A DNA stretch of 64,000 nt from Anaerolineae bacterium (GTDB lineage Bacteria; Chloroflexota; Anaerolineae; Aggregatilineales; Phototrophicaceae). Position 1 is the stretch's first letter, and each line of letters begins with the position of its first letter. The notes beneath the pieces were generated by a model. The model searched no databases and was not told where the DNA came from. It worked only from the letters and a program-made list of their open reading frames with translations. Position numbers and translations under genes: made by a program. Location: NCBI GenBank assembly GCA_022821805.1, contig JAJECX010000001.1, forward strand, positions 124,001 to 188,000, read 5' to 3'. Of this stretch, positions 27,287 through 37,850 are shown piece by piece.

Positions 27287-27919
27287 ATGACCGAGCATCC
27301 GAATACGCTCACTGATCGACTGCGGAATCTTACACAAGCGCCCTTGAATCGCTTCGCAGTCCTTGCAGCGCGTTTGGGGATTCATCCTGATTGGATCACT
27401 GCGTGTGGCCTGCTCATGGTCGCGTTTGCCGCGTACTTCATCGCTCGCGGCGAGTTTGTCACCGGCGGAGTCGTACTTCTCCTGAGCCTGCCGCTCGACG
27501 CCCTCGATGGCGCTGTCGCCCGCGCCATGAAGCGCGGCGGCGTCTTTGGCATGGTGCTCGATTCGACGCTAGACCGTTATGCTGACGGTTTCATTCTCGC
27601 TGCTTTGAGCTATTATTTTGCCGAATCCGGGCGGATGGATATGCTAGCCATCGCTCTGGCGGCATTGATTGGCAGTTATCTGGTGAGCTATATCCGCGCC
27701 CGCGCCGATGACGCCAAAGTCGGCGTAAGCGCGACCGTCGGCTGGTTCACGCGTATGGAAAGGGTGGCGGTCCTGCTGATCGTGATTGTCGCAGCGGGTG
27801 TGCTATCGAGCGAAGCTCCGCTGGAGATCGGCTTGGTAATTCTGGCGATCGGCGCCAATTTGACCGCGCTGCAGCGCTTGCGCTATGTGCACACGACGTT
27901 GAGAGACCGAGGTGACTAA
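27287..27919 (+). CDS. CDP-alcohol phosphatidyltransferase
   Basis: 210-residue membrane enzyme of phospholipid synthesis. The family motif D-G-x2-A-R-x8-G-x3-D-x3-D is complete in ALDGAVARAMKRGGVFG followed by MVLDSTLDRYAD (about residues 73-101). Six hydrophobic segments. It joins a CDP-activated lipid to an alcohol such as inositol phosphate or glycerol phosphate. The sequence style is closest to the phosphatidylinositol phosphate synthase/archaeal AIP synthase branch, but the alcohol is not decidable. lgt starts directly after its stop codon, so the two are co-translated. Confidence 0.9.
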   Translation: MTEHPNTLTDRLRNLTQAPLNRFAVLAARLGIHPDWITACGLLMVAFAAYFIARGEFVTGGVVLLLSLPLDALDGAVARAMKRGGVFGMVLDSTLDRYADGFILAALSYYFAESGRMDMLAIALAALIGSYLVSYIRARADDAKVGVSATVGWFTRMERVAVLLIVIVAAGVLSSEAPLEIGLVILAIGANLTALQRLRYVHTTLRDRGD

Positions 27920-29005
27920 ATGGAGTTTGAGCAGACTCATCTTGTGCTGGGCAATCTGCAAATCCGCTATTACGGCATCATTATCGTGGTGGCGCTGTTG
28001 GCCGGCGCCTATGTGGCTTCGCTGCTGGCGGCGCGCAGCGGGCGCGATTCCGATCATATCTGGGGCGGCTTGACCTGGGCGATCATCCCCGGCATCATCG
28101 GCGCGCGCTTGTGGTTCATCCTGTTTCCGCCGGTATCGCTGGTGGCCGGCTGCGGAACCGAAGAGGGTGTTTGCCAGAACACAGCTTGGTTCTTGGCGAA
28201 TTTCTTCGACCGCGAGAGTGGCGCGATCGCGATCTGGACCGGCGGCTTGGGCATCTTCGGCGGCATGATCGGCGCGGCGCTCGGCGTCTACCTTTATCTC
28301 AGCCGCTGGCACAATCGAATCATCGGCTTGTTCACCACGATACTCACGCCGGTACTGTGGATTCTGCAGCTGATCAACTGGATCTTCGACAAGACAGTAG
28401 GCTTCGCCCGGGGCAAGGACGTACCGTCCTTCCGCTATCAGCGCCCGGCGAGCGCTTTTCCCGATGAGGGCATGCGAATGGCGCCCTGGCTGGATATCGC
28501 CGCGGTATCCATCCCGCTGGGCCAGGCGATTGGCCGCTTCGCCAACTACGTCAATCAAGAGCTATACGGCGCGCCGACCAACCTGCCGTGGGGGATTCAG
28601 ATCCCGCGTGACGCGCGCGTCGCTCCCTTTGAAAGTTTGATCGAATATCCTGTCGATACGCTCTTCCATCCAATCTGGGCATACGAGGCGATCTGGAGCC
28701 TGGTGGCATTTTACGTACTGTGGCGGATTTACCATGAATATCGTGATCGACTCTTAAGCGGCGACCTGCTGCTGATTTACATCGCCCAGTATTCGTTTGT
28801 ACGCTTCTTGCTCGAATTCCTTCGCGTCGAGATAGCCGTCATCGGCGAGACCGGGATCAACAGTTCGCAGACAATCACGCTGATAGGATTCGTCATTTCC
28901 CTTGGCTTTTTGCTCTATCGCCATCGATCTTCCTCTTTCGCCAGTGAAAAAGCAGCCGACGATGAAGCCGAAGGCACGGAGCTTTCGCCGCCGACTGCGA
29001 CCTGA
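27920..29005 (+). CDS. lgt: prolipoprotein diacylglyceryl transferase with internal insertion
   Basis: Transfers diacylglycerol from phosphatidylglycerol to the lipobox cysteine of prolipoproteins, at the membrane outer face. The start follows the previous stop immediately, and GGTGA supplies the ribosome site. The Lgt signature (GRFANYVNQELYG) is intact near residue 210, and the HIWGGLTWAIIPGIIGARLW and WTGGLGIFGGMIGA segments match the family. At 361 residues it is about 70-80 longer than typical Lgt. Most extra length is a hydrophobic stretch (IIGLFTTILTPVLWILQLIN) plus a polar loop at about residues 133-192, between the GGLGIFGG element and the signature. lspA, the next enzyme in lipoprotein maturation, is at 50478. 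Confidence 0.93.
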   Translation: MEFEQTHLVLGNLQIRYYGIIIVVALLAGAYVASLLAARSGRDSDHIWGGLTWAIIPGIIGARLWFILFPPVSLVAGCGTEEGVCQNTAWFLANFFDRESGAIAIWTGGLGIFGGMIGAALGVYLYLSRWHNRIIGLFTTILTPVLWILQLINWIFDKTVGFARGKDVPSFRYQRPASAFPDEGMRMAPWLDIAAVSIPLGQAIGRFANYVNQELYGAPTNLPWGIQIPRDARVAPFESLIEYPVDTLFHPIWAYEAIWSLVAFYVLWRIYHEYRDRLLSGDLLLIYIAQYSFVRFLLEFLRVEIAVIGETGINSSQTITLIGFVISLGFLLYRHRSSSFASEKAADDEAEGTELSPPTAT

Positions 29006-29239
29006 GTCGCGATCTTGTATCGACTTTTGTATGCGGCTGCGCAACTGCCGTTTCTATTGTTCGAGCGTGACAGGGGAGATTGGCGATTCAGCATTGCTCC
29101 AAACACCAGCGATTGCTTCACAGCTCATTACAGCGTGTTACTATGGCGGAAGTTGTGATATTGTCCCTTCGGAGAATTCGAGTGCCAGCAGATTTGATAT
29201 ACTGGAATAGTTCTCAACCGGCCGGGCAAAGGCAATGAT

Positions 29240-29998
29240 ATGGCGCGCGTAATCATTCTGGGTACGGCCGGCGCAGTCAACAACGCCCAACATGACTATA
29301 CGCATTTCCTGCTGATCGGTGAAGAAGACAGCCCGGTTCTGGTTGACGCCGGCTCCAATCCGCTCGACAAAATGAAGGACCTCGGCATAGACGACGGCCA
29401 GCTTCAAGACATCATATTGACGCACTTTCACTCCGATCACGTGGCTGGCGTTCCCAATATGCTGATGCACATGTGGCAGATGGGGCGCAAGGCGCCTATC
29501 CGCTTTTATGGTATTCCGCACTGCATCAACCGTATCGAAGATACGATGGATATGTACGGTTGGGAGTATTGGCCCAATTTCTTCCCGGTATCGTTTTCGC
29601 GCATCGGCTTGCATGATAATACGCTGCTCTTTGAGAACAAGGATTTCGCCATTCATTCCTTTCCCGTAGTGCATTTCATTCCCACCATTGGCATGCGCGT
29701 CACCAACAAGCACAACGGCAATGTCCTCGCCTACAGCTGCGATACGGAACCTTGTCCCAATGCGCTCAAAATCGGCAGAGACGCGGATATCTTCATTCAC
29801 GAGGCGGGTGGACCGCCGCCCGGTCATAGCACAGCGCGCATGGCGGGGGAAGCGGCCGCGCAGGCTCGCGCCAAAGAACTTCGCCTGATCCACTACCAGG
29901 TCTGGAATCAAGATCCCGAGCTGCTGGTGGATGAAGCTGCCGAAGCCTTCGACGGTCCCGTTTATCTCTGCCGCGACTTCGACGAATTTGAATTCTAG
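29240..29998 (+). CDS. metallo-beta-lactamase fold hydrolase
   Basis: 252-residue MBL-fold protein. The zinc motif TH-F-H-S-D-H is at about residues 60-67, the third-ligand region is VVHFIPTIGMRV, then AYSCDTEPCPNA and the final histidine in LRLIHYQVWN. The layout resembles RNase Z/phosphodiesterase-type members rather than beta-lactamases, but the RNase Z exosite is not obvious. Substrate unknown. It stands alone between lgt and the solute-binding protein gene. A TATACT at about 29196 may be its -10 element, without a good -35. Confidence 0.8.
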   Translation: MARVIILGTAGAVNNAQHDYTHFLLIGEEDSPVLVDAGSNPLDKMKDLGIDDGQLQDIILTHFHSDHVAGVPNMLMHMWQMGRKAPIRFYGIPHCINRIEDTMDMYGWEYWPNFFPVSFSRIGLHDNTLLFENKDFAIHSFPVVHFIPTIGMRVTNKHNGNVLAYSCDTEPCPNALKIGRDADIFIHEAGGPPPGHSTARMAGEAAAQARAKELRLIHYQVWNQDPELLVDEAAEAFDGPVYLCRDFDEFEF

Positions 29999-30110
29999 CC
30001 ACCCCGCCTGTCTTTGTAGACATGCCGAACTGCGTTAAACTAGGGTTTGCTCGTTATTCCAATAGTAATTGGACGAGCAACACCATCCACGAGGAAATAG
30101 AGGAGCCGCT

Positions 30111-31793
30111 ATGAATACGCATCGCAGTAAACTGTCGATTCTTGTGTTGCTGCTTTTGGCGCTTGGCTTGACGATGCTGCCCGCCACGAGCCAAGACGAT
30201 CTGCTAAGTTTTTCCGCCGCCGATTGCGATTACGGCGGCAATCTCAAGTCGGTTGAAGCGGTGGACGAACTCACCGTTGTTGTCACGCTTTGCAATCCCG
30301 ATGCGATCTTTGATCAGGAGATGGCGAGCCTCGGCTTGTCGATCCATCCCCGCGAATGGATGGATGCCACCGGCGGCACGGGCGACATCCTGACCACCGC
30401 CATCGGCACGGGTCCGCTGCGCCTGGTCAATTGGGACCAGGGCAACGAGATCGTCTTTGAGCGCTTTGATGCCTATTGGGGCGAGCCTTCGATTGAGGAC
30501 ACCGTGATCTTGCGCTGGAATTCGGAGGCGGCCGCCCGCGCGACCGAACTGCGCGCTGGCACGATTGATGGCATGAAATTCGCCAATCCCGATGATATCC
30601 CGGTCTTCCGTGCCGATCCCAACTTCAACCTTATTGACATTCCGCCCTTGACCGGCGTTTATGTCGCCATGAGCAACTTCTACCAGCCACTTGATGATGT
30701 GCGCGTGCGTAAAGCTATCGCGATGGGCATTGACCGTCAGCGAATCGTCGACAACTTCTTCCCGCCGGGCTCGCCCTTGACGCCCGACTTCGTGCCGCCG
30801 GCGGTATTCGGTCATGTCGGCGAGGGCGGCGTCCCCGGCTTTGATCAGGACGCGGCAAAGGCGCTGCTGGAAGAAGCGGCCGCCGATCTCGGCTTTACGC
30901 TGCCGCTCGATACCGTGGTTGACCGGCGCACCGGCGAATCCCGTCCGCTGACGCTGACCTGGCGTGATGTTGTGCGTGGCTACCTTCCCAATCCGGGCAT
31001 CATCGCCAACGATGTCCAGGCGCAGCTGGCGGAGATCGGCGTCATCGCTGATGTGCAGGTGGTCGAATCGGGCGCCTTTATCGCCTCGGCGCTGGCCGGC
31101 AATGAGCCGCTGCATATCCTCGGCTGGCACGCGGACTTCCCCGATGCCTCCAATTTCCTGACCTGCTGCCACGGTCCAAACTTGAAGCAAATGGGCGATC
31201 CCTATCCGGAAGTCTACGAGCCCCTCATCCAGGCGGGTCAGGTCCTCGATCCTGAGACGCGCATGGCTTTTTTCCAGCAGGTCGCCGACGGCATGGCTTC
31301 CGCCGTGCCCTGGGTGCCCTTCGGCCACGCCGGCTCCGCTGATGTTTGGCAAGCCGATATTGTTGGCGTCCATCCCGGCGTCCTCGATGGCACGGAAGAA
31401 TTCTCCCGCCTCGAAGACCCCGACGACGACAACATTATCTACATGCAGAATGCCGAGCCGATTTCGCTCTACTGCAATGACACCTGGGATGGCGAGACGT
31501 TCCGCGCCTGCCACCAGGTGCAGGAGTCGCTGCTAGACTTTGAAAAGGGCGGCGTCGCCGTTATCCCTGGCTTGGCGGAAAGCTGGGATGTTTCCGAGGA
31601 TGGCACTGTCTGGACCTTCCACCTGCGGGAAGGCGTCCTCTTCCACGATGGCTCGACGCTGGATTCAAACGATGTGGTTGCCACTTGGCACGCCTCAGCC
31701 GATTGCGCCAGCCCCAACCACACCGGCCGCGGGGAAGGCTTCGCCATCTACCTTTCCATCTTCCAGCAATTCATCAATGCCGATCAGTGCTAG
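30111..31793 (+). CDS. family 5 solute-binding protein with circularly permuted lobe order
   Basis: Extracytoplasmic binding protein of the peptide/nickel type, 560 residues from the ATG at 30111 (GAGGAG five bases upstream; the frame opens at 30069). A signal peptide (LSILVLLLLALGLTMLPATS) precedes a mature protein that starts in the middle of the canonical fold (SVEAVDELTVVVTL, then TGPLRLVNW and VRKAIAMGIDRQRIV). It continues through the canonical C-terminal lobe to about residue 440. The segment that normally opens these proteins (VIPGLAESWDVSEDGTVWTF, HLREGVLFHDGSTLDSNDVV) comes last, at about 442-560. Cysteines are unusually frequent. The matching permeases lie convergently at 32049-34087. 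Confidence 0.88.
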   Translation: MNTHRSKLSILVLLLLALGLTMLPATSQDDLLSFSAADCDYGGNLKSVEAVDELTVVVTLCNPDAIFDQEMASLGLSIHPREWMDATGGTGDILTTAIGTGPLRLVNWDQGNEIVFERFDAYWGEPSIEDTVILRWNSEAAARATELRAGTIDGMKFANPDDIPVFRADPNFNLIDIPPLTGVYVAMSNFYQPLDDVRVRKAIAMGIDRQRIVDNFFPPGSPLTPDFVPPAVFGHVGEGGVPGFDQDAAKALLEEAAADLGFTLPLDTVVDRRTGESRPLTLTWRDVVRGYLPNPGIIANDVQAQLAEIGVIADVQVVESGAFIASALAGNEPLHILGWHADFPDASNFLTCCHGPNLKQMGDPYPEVYEPLIQAGQVLDPETRMAFFQQVADGMASAVPWVPFGHAGSADVWQADIVGVHPGVLDGTEEFSRLEDPDDDNIIYMQNAEPISLYCNDTWDGETFRACHQVQESLLDFEKGGVAVIPGLAESWDVSEDGTVWTFHLREGVLFHDGSTLDSNDVVATWHASADCASPNHTGRGEGFAIYLSIFQQFINADQC

Positions 31794-31811
31794 TCTCGCT
31801 TGAATAGAGGG

Positions 31812-32020
31812 TTGTAGGGGCGGCTTTTCAAGTCGCCCTCCCAATCGCAACTGACTCATTACGTATTCCGACCAGGTAGCCCGCGTAATCAACAAGGCGA
31901 TTTGTAGGGGCGAGACTTGTCTCGCCCGCCGGAGCTAGAAATGCAGGGCGCCTCTGTGAGTGTCGCCCTCAACATTTATGCGGAATCTGTAGGGGCGAAA
32001 CATGGGTCACCCTTTATTGT
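31812..32020. repeat. four tandem GTAGGGGCG-type palindromic units
   Basis: Convergent intergenic region filled with imperfect copies of a short palindrome. Unit at 31814: GGGCGGCTT/AAGTCGCCC stem. Unit at 31904: perfect GGGCGAGAC/GTCTCGCCC with a two-base loop. Unit at 31941: GGGCG/CGCCC stem. Unit at 31987: decayed copy starting TGTAGGGGCGA. Starts are about 40-90 bases apart. They could act as bidirectional terminator-like hairpins between the solute-binding protein and dppC, or be remnants of a small dispersed element. Confidence 0.7.
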
Positions 32021-32048
32021 TCCAACGACTGCGCCCGGTTAAGCAAAA

Positions 32049-32987
32049 TCAATTCCGATTCAAACGCGGATCAAGCGCGTCGCGCATGCCATCGCCCAGC
32101 AAATTGAATCCCAGCACCGTGATCATGATGGCGATGCCGGGGAAGAAAACCAGATGGGGCGAAGTGAAGAGATAATTTCGCGATTCGCTGAGGATCTGCC
32201 CCCATTCCGGCGTCGGCGGCTGCGCGCCCAAACCCAGAAACGAGAGCGCCGCCGCATCAAGGATCGCCGTGCCCACGCCAAGCGTGCCCTGCACGATGAT
32301 CGGCGTGATCGCGTTCGGCAGTACATGCGCCAGCACAATCCGCAGTGGACTGGCGCCCAGCGCTCGCTCCGCCACCACGAATTCCTGCTCTTTGATCGAC
32401 AGCACGCTCGCCCGCGACAGCCGCGCGTACTGCGGGATGAAGGTGATAGTGATGCCCAGCAGCGCGTTGGTCAGCCCTGGTCCCAGAATCGTCACGATCG
32501 ATATCGCCAGCAGCAGGGCGGGAAATGCCAGCACCACATCCATCAGGCGCATGATGACATTGTCGACTCGGCCGCCCATGTAGCCCGCGGTGATGCCCAA
32601 AGCCGTTCCGACGAATATCGACAGGCTGATTGTGATCACGCCGATCGATAGCGATGTGCGCGTACCGTAAATCACGCGGCTATAGAGGTCGCGCGCGTTC
32701 AGATCAAGGCCCAGGATATGCTGCGGCTCTTCGCAGCCCAGGATGGGGATGCAAGGCGGTTTGCTCGGCAGACGCCCGGTTTCGCCAGGCACGCCGATCA
32801 TCGTCTGGATCGGATCATGCGTGGCGAAAACCGGCGCGAAAATCGCGATGATCACGAGCGCGCCGATCACCGCTGAACCCAGCAGCGCCGACGGACTGTG
32901 TCGCAGATTGCGCAGCGCCTCCAGCCACAGGTTGGCCGATCGATAATTCTCCGATTGCGCCAGTATGGCTGGTTCAGCGTTAGCCAT
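32049..32987 (-). CDS. dppC: peptide/nickel-type ABC transporter permease, DppC-like
   Basis: 312-residue inner-membrane permease. An N-terminal OppC-type segment (LRHSPSALLGSAVIGALVII) is followed by a periplasmic loop with cysteines and the EAA motif that contacts the ATPase (EFVVAERALGASPLRIVLAH, then NAITPIIVQ). Six helices. The gene follows dppB with 23 bases between them. No dppD/dppF ATPase gene is adjacent, so the ATPases must be encoded elsewhere. The convergent solute-binding protein is the natural partner. Confidence 0.92.
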   Translation of the reverse strand: MANAEPAILAQSENYRSANLWLEALRNLRHSPSALLGSAVIGALVIIAIFAPVFATHDPIQTMIGVPGETGRLPSKPPCIPILGCEEPQHILGLDLNARDLYSRVIYGTRTSLSIGVITISLSIFVGTALGITAGYMGGRVDNVIMRLMDVVLAFPALLLAISIVTILGPGLTNALLGITITFIPQYARLSRASVLSIKEQEFVVAERALGASPLRIVLAHVLPNAITPIIVQGTLGVGTAILDAAALSFLGLGAQPPTPEWGQILSESRNYLFTSPHLVFFPGIAIMITVLGFNLLGDGMRDALDPRLNRN

Positions 32988-33010
32988 TCAATCTGTTCCT
33001 TGGGCGTCCG

Positions 33011-34087
33011 CTAATTGAAGCGGATGCGCGGGTCCAGGTAGCCGTAGAGGATGTCCACTACCATATTGATAATCACGAAGCCGGCGGCGATCACCACGGT
33101 GAAACCTTGCACCAGGGTGTAATCGCGCGAGGTGATGCTATCCACCAGCGTGCGACCCACTCCGGTCAAGCTGAAGATCGTTTCGGTCAGCACCGCGCCG
33201 CTGATGACTAGGCCGAAGTTCAATCCGATGACGGTGATGACCGGCAGCATGGCATTTTTCAGCGCGTGCCTGCCCACTACGACGCGCTCGCGCAGTCCCT
33301 TCGCCCGCGCCGTCCGCACATAATCCTGATTGAGCACTTCCAATACGCTGGAGCGGCTCATGCGCGCGATGATGGCCAGGGGAATCGTACCGACAGCGAC
33401 CGCCGGCAGGATTAAATGGCGAAGCGCGTCGACGAGTAATTCGCCATTCAGTGTGAGAATCGCGTTCAAGGTGTTTATGCGCGAAAAGAAGCGGAGGATG
33501 CCCAGCGGTTCATCCCCATCCGCATACCAACCGGCGACCAGATAAAAGGGCTCAGGAGACGCGCCCGGGGTCAAGCGACCGGACGGCGGCAGGGCGAAGG
33601 GCGTATCTTTCAGCAGCACGGCGAAAAGGTAGGCAAGCATCAGACCGAGCCAAAAGACCGGCATGGATACGCCGATGTTGGCGCCGATCATCGTGCCGAC
33701 ATCAAGCGCCGATTTATGGCGGTAGGCGCTCAATACGCCGATGGGCACACCGACGCTGATGGCAAATAGCAGCGCAAAGAAGCCGAGTTCAACGGTAGTG
33801 GGCAGCCGATCAACGAGCAGCTCCATCACCGGGCGATGAAAACGCAGCGAATCGCCGAGGTCGCCCTGCAGGAAATTGCGCATGTAAATCAGCAGCTGTA
33901 GCGGCATCGGTTGATCGAGGCCATTGCGCCGGAAAAAAGCCTCGCAGATTTCTTCAGTGGCGCGCTCGCCAAGAACAGCCAGGCAGGGGTCGCCGGGTAT
34001 CGCCCGCGCCAATGTAAAAGTAACGAGAAGAATCCCGACCAAAACGGGTATGGAATAGGCCAGTCGCCTGAAGACGAATTTTAGCAT
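33011..34087 (-). CDS. dppB: peptide/nickel-type ABC transporter permease, DppB-like
   Basis: 358-residue permease with the DppB N-terminus (FVFRRLAYSIPVLVGILLVT) and FTLARAIPGDP. The EAA loop reads DYVRTARAKGLRERVVVGRH followed by LKNAMLPVI. It carries a longer periplasmic loop than most DppB proteins (about residues 170-235, with GWYADGDEPLG), consistent with its length versus about 310-340. It is upstream of dppC and 69 bases downstream of glpK on the same strand, so all three could be one transcript. Confidence 0.93.
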   Translation of the reverse strand: MLKFVFRRLAYSIPVLVGILLVTFTLARAIPGDPCLAVLGERATEEICEAFFRRNGLDQPMPLQLLIYMRNFLQGDLGDSLRFHRPVMELLVDRLPTTVELGFFALLFAISVGVPIGVLSAYRHKSALDVGTMIGANIGVSMPVFWLGLMLAYLFAVLLKDTPFALPPSGRLTPGASPEPFYLVAGWYADGDEPLGILRFFSRINTLNAILTLNGELLVDALRHLILPAVAVGTIPLAIIARMSRSSVLEVLNQDYVRTARAKGLRERVVVGRHALKNAMLPVITVIGLNFGLVISGAVLTETIFSLTGVGRTLVDSITSRDYTLVQGFTVVIAAGFVIINMVVDILYGYLDPRIRFN

Positions 34088-34156
34088 CGACTAGTTCCGC
34101 CAGCTTGCGGTGACCCTAGTATAGCGGAAACGCGACCGGTCGACGGATTGGGTGGC

Positions 34157-35683
<1,527 letters not shown>

Positions 35684-35715
35684 CTATTGTAGCGCAGCCG
35701 GATGCGACCTTCGCG

Positions 35716-36150
35716 TCAGCGAGCCTGAAGTCGTTCTTGTCGCAGCTTGAGCAAAAGGCAGATGCCAATGCCAGCCAGTCCGCCGGCCAGCGCCCAGAAC
35801 GGCATTCGCTCCAATGTCGCCAGCATCATTTCCGGCGGATAATCGGGGAAGATATGGGCGTGGCGCAAGTTTTTGAAAAGCATCAGCAAGGATGTTGTCA
35901 CACTGGCGAGCGCTCCGATAAACGCGCCGGCTAGCGCCATTCGTTTCGGCTGGCTTAAGCGGCAAAAGGTAGCCCGGAACCTTTGCGAATCGAGAAGCAT
36001 CAAGCTGGCAGCTGTCGCCAGCAGCGCGCCAAGCAGACTCACCACGACGGCGTCCTTGTCTTCCAGCCCCGACCATAGCAGCACGGCAATGCCGGTGAAT
36101 ACCAGCATGTGTCGGCTCAGAATTGACCTATCGTTGTACTGGCGTTTCAT
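35716..36150 (-). CDS. four-helix membrane protein, hypothetical
   Basis: 144 residues from the ATG at 36150 (MKRQYNDRSILSRHMLVFTG). The frame is open upstream to 36288, but that part lacks membrane-protein character and has no ribosome site. Four hydrophobic segments (near residues 14-30, 36-55, 70-92, 112-134), separated by basic loops. No family recognised. It lies between the GH13 gene and glpK on the same strand. A role in the membrane cannot be specified. Confidence 0.6.
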   Translation of the reverse strand: MKRQYNDRSILSRHMLVFTGIAVLLWSGLEDKDAVVVSLLGALLATAASLMLLDSQRFRATFCRLSQPKRMALAGAFIGALASVTTSLLMLFKNLRHAHIFPDYPPEMMLATLERMPFWALAGGLAGIGICLLLKLRQERLQAR

Positions 36151-36214
36151 AGCATTGTCTTGCTGGGCGCAGGCTTGCGATTGACGGCAGCTTTCATGCG
36201 CATATTTTCCCGAC

Positions 36215-37756
36215 TCAGCCGGCATCTCGATCGAAGCGGAAAATATGCGCGCCATAAGGCGGAACCTCCAATTTGAGGCCCTGCTCAATCAGCGCGTCTC
36301 CGCTGTGACGAGTGTACGACTCGTTCAGGAGGTCGACCAGCAGCCATTGTCCACCGACCAAACGCTGACAATTGTCGAACTCAATTGTGGCGCGCGACCA
36401 GTCGCCGCTGAGGTTTATCACAATAAGCCGCGTGTCGCCGCCATCCGACCAAGTGTACGCGATCAGGTTTAGATAGGTGAAGTCCTCTAGAATTATTGGT
36501 TGCGGTTCAAGCAGGCGCCAGGTTCCGTCATGATATATCGACCCGCTAACCTCGCGCAGCAAGCGGCGATAAAAGCGTTTGAGCATTGGGCGCGCCGGCT
36601 CATCCGCAGCCCGATTGATCTGCACCGGAAGTTTGATCCGCCGTCCTTCTAGCTGTCCCTGATGCAGCAGCGCCGCTCCCGGAAGTGTGCAAATCAAGGC
36701 GGCCGCCGCACGCTGTCGGTCCTCGCCCAAGGTTTCCATGGCGCGCGGCTCATCATGATTTTCGATGAAGCGAAGGCCGGAACGCATGAAGTTTGGCTCC
36801 GCGCGCAGATGAGATTTGACCTCGCCGACATCACCGTTGACGATCCGATCATACAGTCGCTTGTCATAGGTATAGTCGAAGCCATGCAGCTGCAGTTCAT
36901 GTTCGAGATCCCAATAAACTTCTGCCAAGAACAGCATTTGCGGATGAACTTCGCGAACGGCGGGGATAATTTGACGCCAAAAATCTTGCGCTGGGGTGGC
37001 GCCCGCGCGATCGCCCCAAGTCTGCGAGAATATCGCATTGGTCGCCAACATCGCCATGTCGCAGCGCAAGCCATCGCATTGAGATCCGATATCGATCAGC
37101 GTATCAACTACGGCGCGCCGCAAGCCCGGATGAAAGGCGTTGAGCTGCGCCGTGTCAATCCAGGCTGGGAAGTAGGGGTCGCGTCCACGAGCGACAACCA
37201 ACTCGCTACCGTCCGCTTTCGAAACGGAAAAGAAACTGGCGGGATACTCTTTCAAGTCGACTGGCCGGCCAGGGACGAAATATTCTGGGTGTTCGTCAAT
37301 CCAGCGATGATCTGACGCGACATGATTGGGAACGAAATCGAGAATTAGCTTGATATCATGCTCGCGCAATCGTTCGCGGAATTGCGCCAGACCTTTGGGT
37401 CCGCCCAGTTGCTCCTCGACTTGATAATCACGGATGGCATAGGCGGAGCCGGGAACATCGGCTTCGGAGACGTCGGGTAGGGCTAGGCGATACTCGTGCA
37501 GGTAATTGAGCGCGCTCATACGCGTGGCTTGCCCGCGATGCCAGACGCCCATCAGCCAAAGGGCGTCGAAGCGCCACGCTGCCAGTTCCGCCAGCTCGAT
37601 CTCCGGCACATCGGCCAATGTGACAATGCGGTCATACTGTCTACTCAGTTGGTTCAGCCAAACCCAAGTGTTGATCTCATAGATGACCGGTTTGGCTTTC
37701 CAGCCGGATCGCGCTGCGCTTTTTGCATTGGGCGGAATCTGCTGCATTTGAGTCAT
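36215..37756 (-). CDS. alpha-amylase family (GH13) glycoside hydrolase
   Basis: 513-residue cytoplasmic enzyme with a complete GH13 barrel: region I DFVPNH (140-145), nucleophile Asp233 in GLRCDMAM, acid/base Glu279 in FLAEVYW, third Asp335 in ENHDEPRA. A C-terminal beta domain (about 425-513) follows. No signal peptide. The closest style is the sugar-hydrolase/glucanotransferase branch that acts on intracellular alpha-glucans or disaccharides. The exact substrate is unknown. Neighbouring genes offer no glycogen context apart from glpK downstream. Confidence 0.9.
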   Translation of the reverse strand: MTQMQQIPPNAKSAARSGWKAKPVIYEINTWVWLNQLSRQYDRIVTLADVPEIELAELAAWRFDALWLMGVWHRGQATRMSALNYLHEYRLALPDVSEADVPGSAYAIRDYQVEEQLGGPKGLAQFRERLREHDIKLILDFVPNHVASDHRWIDEHPEYFVPGRPVDLKEYPASFFSVSKADGSELVVARGRDPYFPAWIDTAQLNAFHPGLRRAVVDTLIDIGSQCDGLRCDMAMLATNAIFSQTWGDRAGATPAQDFWRQIIPAVREVHPQMLFLAEVYWDLEHELQLHGFDYTYDKRLYDRIVNGDVGEVKSHLRAEPNFMRSGLRFIENHDEPRAMETLGEDRQRAAAALICTLPGAALLHQGQLEGRRIKLPVQINRAADEPARPMLKRFYRRLLREVSGSIYHDGTWRLLEPQPIILEDFTYLNLIAYTWSDGGDTRLIVINLSGDWSRATIEFDNCQRLVGGQWLLVDLLNESYTRHSGDALIEQGLKLEVPPYGAHIFRFDRDAG

Positions 37757-37850
37757 AGAGAGCGGGAATACGCGTACAAAATCGGGCGCGAATCAGTTTA
37801 GCAGTGAAATTTGCGTGCAACAGTTGGAAATCCGCTCCACGCGCGAGCAG

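Noticed and set aside
29006..29239. Possible RNA gene or small ORF between lgt and the MBL gene
   Set aside because: No hairpin, promoter pair or coding-like frame beyond chance. A lone TATACT is too weak.
30204..31514. 436-residue antisense ORF inside the solute-binding protein gene
   Set aside because: Long open antisense frames are common opposite high-GC genes. The sense strand has signal peptide, family motifs and a ribosome site.
31812..32020. Possible CRISPR array
   Set aside because: The repeats are short palindromes of unequal length and spacing, and no cas gene is near.
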